Source of the DNA: Anadara kagoshimensis
Taxonomy: Eukaryota; Mollusca; Bivalvia; Arcoida; Arcidae
Reading direction: 5' to 3'
Assembly (NCBI GenBank): GCA_021292105.1
Contig: CM037871.1
Location: 13,848,696 to 13,912,695 of the forward strand
Length of the DNA stretch: 64,000 nucleotides
Below the pieces are notes generated by a model. It ran no database searches. It was not told the DNA's origin and was given only the letters and a program-made list of their open reading frames with translations. The position numbers and the translations under genes are program-made. Shown here piece after piece: positions 58,597-64,000 of the stretch; positions within the stretch are counted from its first letter, which is position 1; every line of letters starts with the position of its first letter.

Positions 58597-60059
58597 ACTT
58601 ATTTTAAATTGAATAATGACCCAATATCGACAAAATAACACAGGGATCTATGCATCGACTGACCTAAAATAATATTTTTATTATTATTATTATTTTTCAC
58701 GATACGATTATATTTCAATTTATTAAGTAGAATTTACACCCCTTTCTCGCATACAGGTAATAAAGAGATTATCAGTAACCTACAGTACCTTTAGATCCTG
58801 TTTATTAGACATTCCATTACCGGTAATCAAGAGGTAGGTCTACCTTATAATATACAAATAGACCTGTAGATTGATAGGTGTTAATAAGTTAAGTGATCAA
58901 AAGTCTTCACGATATCCCATATCAAACGTAAGTGTCCTTTTTTGGAATTTTGGAAAGATGCGTTAAAGATCATTTAAATATTTCAAAATATTGATTTTCG
59001 AATGTATGAATTGATGGATTGACTGACTGGCGGTATAGAATTAAAATGATTTAAATTACCGGGAATGAAATATTTCTATTCGTAAATTCAATTTTAAACA
59101 TCAAGAAAAAAAAAATTAACAACAACCCCCCCCCCCCCCGCTTCTCATGTCACTGACGCGAAGAAAAAAAAGAAGAAGAAAAGAGTCAGTTACAGTATGA
59201 CCAAGTTCAGGACAATTTTGGATGCTGACAGAAAGAATCCGCCGAAACACGTCCTTTTAAAAAAATTGTATAAATTTACATCATTCCATCCCTATGATAA
59301 CGTTTCCAATTAGACTTGACTACAAATTTCATGAAAATCGCTTAAAAACTGAAATATAGTATAATATTCACAGTAAATGATAGTACACTTGTTAGTGTTC
59401 ACCGTATCATTTCATAATTTCTGCTACTTCTTGATATAAATGGAATTATCTTGACTGCGATTTTGTCTCACAAGTTATAAAATCTTGATATAATAATTAT
59501 AGCTAGTGTCATCTTGATAAAAATGAAATAATTTTGATGTGTATAATACAATCCAAGTAATAATTATTGGCATGACCGATGACATTTTGATATAAGTGAA
59601 ATTATTGTGAGATGTGAAAATGTTTGTAGCAATAACTTAAGTACATATAATTAATACATGTATAAACTAAAGATAATGTATTGTCAATTTTTCAATATTT
59701 TTAAAAATACAACTTATTTCCTTTCAAAAGTACATATATAGAAATAGAGAAAATTTATAATTAAGATTTAAAATTGCATATTATGCTTGTTTCTGCACAA
59801 TAATTTGTGATTACAAGTCTGGCTGTAATCCTTAAAACACAACATTATTCCCATCTTCTGGAAAGAAGCACGTCTTTTATTTTCCAAACAATACACAGGA
59901 TGGAATGGCTCTAGATCTTCTGTTTATTGTGTAACCAGTAGGTGATCTGACGACGAAACGCATTAAAATTAAAAATTAAAAAGTGAAATTATATTCTTGG
60001 CTGCATTTTTCCGTTTCCTGTAACATTTAGGGGATCATTCGACCCTGGGCATTGGCTGA

Positions 60060-60205
60060 CCGACAAGTTGGTCCCCGGGGTGGAACCTGGTGGTTTCGAT
60101 TCAAGGGAGATGAATAGAAAAAAGGATGGGAGGAATGTGGCGGACAGGATAGCTCCCGCTAGTATTAGGAAGCTACCGGGTTCGGGTCCCGGTTTAGCAG
60201 CTGCA
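60060..60205 (+). other. tRNA-like T-arm sequences (SINE or tRNA relic)
   Basis: CCGGG-TTCGGGT-CCCGG (60177-60193) is a perfect five-pair T-arm with a B-box-like core. It is preceded by ATAGCTCCCGCTAGTATTAGG, a weak A-box candidate. A second B-box-like GGTTTCGATTC lies at about 60092-60102. No acceptor stem pairs, so a functional tRNA gene is excluded. A decayed SINE is the simplest reading. Confidence 0.35.
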
Positions 60206-60984
60206 TTTACTCTTTCCTGTTAGTACATCAAAAGTAAATATCCCCTATTATTTTTTCATACAATTATTATTAATACATTTTAATTAACATCATTTTCTGG
60301 AAGGACCATTTATTTATTTATTTATTTTTTATAAATAAATATAAGTAACAGTCTGAAGCAATTCTTGTGAAAAATTATGTTTTTGATTATTCTCTAAAAA
60401 TGATAAATGTTTATAAATTACGAGACTATAAACATCTTAAAACAAGGTGTGTATAAAATACACAACCGCTGTTATAGGGTTGGTAAATACATGAAGTGTC
60501 AATATACATGTCTGGTTAGTTAATTAATAAGTGGGTTAGTATAACTAGTCAGTCAATTAAGGGCTTGATTACAGGTAACTCGTAAGTACAGGGTATATAA
60601 TGCGACACTTCCGTATATATAAGCAGTAGATATGTTTATTTGTTCACACATGACGTCACAACCTGTTTTCGTACCTCCCGATTGAAGAGTTCCAAAATGG
60701 CCCAAGGTTACGAATTTTGATTTTTTAAACTTCTATATCTTTTTTATTTCGGCGAATAAAATTGTGAAATTTTCAATATTATAATGATTTACTATAAATT
60801 ATCATATTTTGGTCAAATTGGTAGACTTCAGTATCCCTTTAAAGATGGTATAAAAAATTTGGACATTATGTATCCTTATGCATATGCATAAAGATTGCTT
60901 AAATATAGCATAATGACAGCATAAAGATAACTTTAAACTACCATTATGCAATCTTTACATCATTTTTATTCATGCATAAATTAT

Positions 60985-63030
60985 AATGGGTTTTCATTAA
61001 CTGGGGAGGGGGTGTGGTACAGTTCCATGGAGGGTTGAAATTCAATATATTCCTGTTATTGAAAGGAGTTCCAGTGCCATGGATGAGGGATGTAATTTCA
61101 ATATATGTACTAGTATTTGTTATGGGGTGTTTTGGTGTTATGGAAGGTGGTTTAAAATTTTCATATACCGGTACTTTTTTCCCAAATACCGGCCCTAATA
61201 TACATAAGAAAGTATGTTAAACTTCTTGTAGTTGTGTAAGGGTGTGCTGTAGGGCCATGGAATTCAATCTAATTCTGCTCATGAAGGGTTGTGTCAGTGC
61301 CATGGAGAGGGATAAAAATTGTTTCTGTTATGGAGGGGGTGTTTCGGAGCATTAGATGGTATGTGGTATGCCATTTCCTTATACTTATATAAGAAGTTAT
61401 ATCACACTTCTTGGGGTTATGTATCTTGGTATGGATGTGGCAGGGGAGTTGTTCAATTGAATTCTTTTTTCAGGGTTATTTTAGTGCCATAGATGGGGGT
61501 TAATTTTTTCTGTTTTTTCTGTAATGAAGGTGGTCTTTTGGTGCCATGGAAGGGGGTATTTATTTTATTTCATATCTGTTATGAAGGGTGTGTGTGTTGT
61601 GACGGTGCCATAAAAGGGGTATTTAATTAATTTCTGTTATGGAGGGGGTGTTTCGGTACCGTAGAGAGGGGTGGGTGTGTTTACTTTATTTCTTATGGAG
61701 GGGGGGGGGATGTTTCAGTGACATGGAGGGGGTATGAAATTTGTGACACATGCCTTTCTTACACTATTTAAAGAGGTAAATTAGGGGTGAAGCGGTGCTG
61801 TGGAGGAGGGGTATTAATTTTATTTCTTTTATAGGGGGGTAAAGAGGTAAAAGTTTCGAAAGGAGTCATGTAGGGGGTTGTAACATTACCATGGAAGGGG
61901 GTATTAAACTAACTAACTTCTATTATGGAGGGGGTGTTTCAGTGCCATGGAGGGGGTATAAATTTGTGACACATGAACACCATGGAGGAGGGGTATAAAT
62001 TTGTAACACATGCCTTCCTTACGCTATTAAAATTTCTTTGGAGTCATGTAGGGGGGTGTAACGGTGCCATGGAGGGGGGGGGGGTATTCATTTTATTTCT
62101 TTTATGAAGGGGATTATTTTAGTGCCATGGAGGGGGGTATAAAATTTGTGACATATGCCTTACTTACGCTATTTAAAGAGGTAAAGAGGTGTGTTGAAAT
62201 TTCTTTGAGTTATGTAGGGGGGTGTAACGGTGCCATGGAGGGGGTATTCATTTTATTTCTTTTATGGAGGGGGGTGTAACTGTGCCATAAAGGGGGTATT
62301 CATTTTATTTCTTTTATGGAGGGGGTGTAACAGTGCCATGGAGGGAGTATTTATTTTATCTTTTATGAAGGGGGTGTTTTAGTGCCTTGAGGGGGTATAA
62401 AATTTGTGACATTTGCCTCACTTACGCTATTTAAAGAGGTAAAGAGGTGTGTTGAAATTTCTTTGAGTCATGTAGGGGGTTGTAACTGTGCCATGGAGGG
62501 GGGTATTCTTTTGATTTCTTTTATGGAGGGGGTGTAACTGTGCCATGGAGGGGGTATTCATTTTATTTCTTTTATGAAAGGGGTGTAACAGTGCCATGGA
62601 GGGGGTATTCATTTTATTTCATTTATGGAGGGGGGTGTTTTAGTGCCATGGAGGGGGTATAAAATTTGTGACATACGCCTTCCTTACGCCATGTAAAGAG
62701 GTATGTTGAAATTTTTTTGGAGTCATGTAGGGGGGTTTAACGGTGCCATGGAGGGGGGTATTAATTTTATTTCTTTTATAGAGGGGGTGTTTTAGTGCCA
62801 TGGAGGGGGGTATAAAATTTGTGACACATGCCTTTCTTACGCTATGTAAAGAGGTATGTTGAAATTTCTTTGGAGTCATGTAGGGGGTGTAACCGTGCCA
62901 TGGAGGGGGGTATTCATTTTATTTCTTTTATGGAGGGGGGGTGTTTTAGTGCCATGGAGTGGGTATAAAATGTGTGACACATGCCTTCCTTACGCTTTGT
63001 TAAGAGATAAATATTTCTTGAAGGAGTCAT
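60985..63030 (+). repeat. G-rich satellite, third block (different unit)
   Basis: Units share GTGCCATGGAGGGGG, TATAAAATTTGTGACACATG, CCTTCCTTACGC, AAAGAGGTA, GAAATTTCTTTGGAGTCATG and TATTCATTTTATTTCTTTTA. AAATTTGTGACA-type anchors lie at about 62141, 62400, 62663, 62816 and 62970. This gives either ~260 bp or ~153 bp spacing, as if some units carry an extra TTTTATTTCTTTTATGGAGG module. G runs reach 10 on the + strand. The small frames on both strands follow from the repeat. Confidence 0.88.
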
Positions 63031-63033
63031 GTA

Positions 63034-63450
63034 TACATTATATTATACTGGCATGTATCTAGACAATCAGTTCGGGAATGGTGGTATGGATTAAAACAGT
63101 TTTACACCCAAGTCAAGATTTTTTCACTTATATTGAGATGATCAGTTCTGAGATGATGGGAGTCTAGAAATGATGTTTTACTTCCCAGACAAGATTTTTT
63201 TCACTTATACCAAGAGTTAGTGAAGTTGAGTATTGATGCTTTATTACCGTTAAGATTCCATCACTTATCTTGTTGGATTGGAGTAATGGTGTTTCATATT
63301 TCATTACCTCGAAGTCAAGATTCTTCAAGATCCTGTTTCAGGCTGTCAAATTGCTGACATTCAAACCAGCTGTTTATCGATAGGTGGATTGAGTTGATGA
63401 GCAATCAAAACTGCAACAGAAAATTAAAACGGACCACAAAGCAACACATT
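63034..63450 (-). repeat. Dispersed ~410 bp repeat, inverted copy
   Basis: Reverse-complement match to 16177-16585 throughout. Shared phrases include GACAGCCTGAAACAGGATCT, CATCATTTCTAGACTCCCAT and CATCTCAATATAAGTGAAA. Both ends match to within a few bases. Confidence 0.8.
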
Positions 63451-64000
63451 CTTTTGCACAATAAAAAGATTTAAATAAATAAAAAATTCATCACAGCGAA
63501 CAAAAGCATAGATACACGATTTCTAGGTTTCCACAAATTTAAAATAATTACTAGCCAAATTTCCAAAATTTGAGAAATTATAGTCCTTTTTAAAGTATTT
63601 TTCCACAAATTTGCTAAAATAGGTTACTTTTTAAAAGAATTTCTCAGAAAGTAGTAGCCAATGGCGATTTTGGCTACCAGGAATGGAAACATAGGATTTA
63701 CAGAAAAGTTTATAATAATTGTATTTCAAAATGAGTGGAGTAATGCTGTTTAATACTCCACTCAAGATTCCTTTTTTAAATGCAGTCAGTTATAGGGTTG
63801 TGGAGGAAACCAGAGTACCTGAAAAATCCTAGATTTCAGCTAGTGAGCTGATACTTCCGACTTTTTCTTGTTCAAGGATCCTTGACGATCAAGTTTTCTA
63901 AAGCACATGTTTACTCAGTTGGAAGTTCATGTGTCTAACCCGACTTGTCAGTTCCAAAGTTTTTACTTCGCTTCTGGATTTTTTATTTATTGAATAATTG
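63451..64000. other. Interval without a recognisable gene
   Basis: AT-rich. It includes GTTGTGGAGGAAACCAGAGTACC near 63793, similar to 16648-16670, which suggests decayed copies of the same dispersed repeat class continuing past the window edge. Confidence 0.45.

Larger units (their letters stand above)
58256..60838. mobile_element. TTAA-flanked TIR element, Kolobok-like
   Basis: The ends AGGGATACTGAAGTCT (16 bp perfect inverted pair, at 58256 and inverted at 60838) are flanked by TTAA at 58252-58255 and 60839-60842. Partly matched inverted subterminal sequence extends about 200 bp, including GTGACGTCATGTGTGAACAA near 58435 and its inverted form near 60655. TTAA targets are used by piggyBac and Kolobok. 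The AGGGATACTG end and a possible THAP-type start favour Kolobok. The 2.2 kb interior lacks a recognisable transposase core, so it is non-autonomous or decayed. It includes a C13 tract (~59126-59138) and tRNA-like arms near 60.1 kb. Confidence 0.8.

Overview
The window is AT-rich, gene-poor eukaryotic DNA that is almost wholly made of mobile elements and satellites. The likely source is a marine bivalve mollusc. The evidence is the repeat head with AGCTCACCTGAGC followed by GTCGTGCG runs, a tail ending in GGCCCTCTTGTT, core repeats with GTTAACACTCTAGAG, tRNA-headed SINEs and L1-like LINEs, a combination I associate with bivalve genomes. The species cannot be named from this sequence, and I recognise no host protein-coding gene.

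Left part (1-19 kb). An L1-like LINE (ORF1 at 1.8-2.7 kb, start of the ORF2 endonuclease at 8.6-8.8 kb) is split by a 5.8 kb terminal-inverted-repeat (TIR) element at 2783-8617, which itself holds a small inverted-repeat element. The LINE remnant then runs into copies of a second family ('family B', 8.8-14.9 kb and 17.5-18.6 kb). The long B copy contains a decayed mariner transposase and a 170 bp minisatellite. A tRNA-derived SINE, a dispersed 410 bp repeat and a short tandem array follow.

Middle (19-28.5 kb). A young Ty3/Gypsy-type LTR element of 9471 bp lies on the minus strand, with two 857 bp LTRs that differ at about three places and a GATA target duplication. It sits inside a G-rich satellite. 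Protease, reverse transcriptase/RNase H and integrase are recognisable, but I find no gag. Its long 3' region holds five tandem stem-loops whose paired bases covary. This is the most interesting signal in the window.

29-44.5 kb. A Helitron-like (HINE/pearl-type) element has expanded its 145 bp core repeat to about 66 units, with a 12-unit higher-order periodicity. A 5.4 kb TIR element (31795-37191, 5 bp target duplication TATAG, ends CACGGTA/CACAGTA) interrupts one repeat unit exactly. That element contains a SINE and a 5'-truncated LINE with a perfect 12 bp target duplication.

44.5-64 kb. Next come a second G-rich satellite, another short Helitron-like element with a (GT)n tract, and an AT-rich stretch with microsatellites. 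A 7.3 kb element with inverted arms of about 700 bp follows (50143-57428), one arm split by an L1-like LINE. After it come a TTAA-flanked element resembling Kolobok (58256-60838), a third G-rich satellite (61-63 kb) and an inverted copy of the 410 bp repeat seen at 16 kb. The nesting gives a relative insertion history, and the precise target duplications make most boundaries certain to the base.
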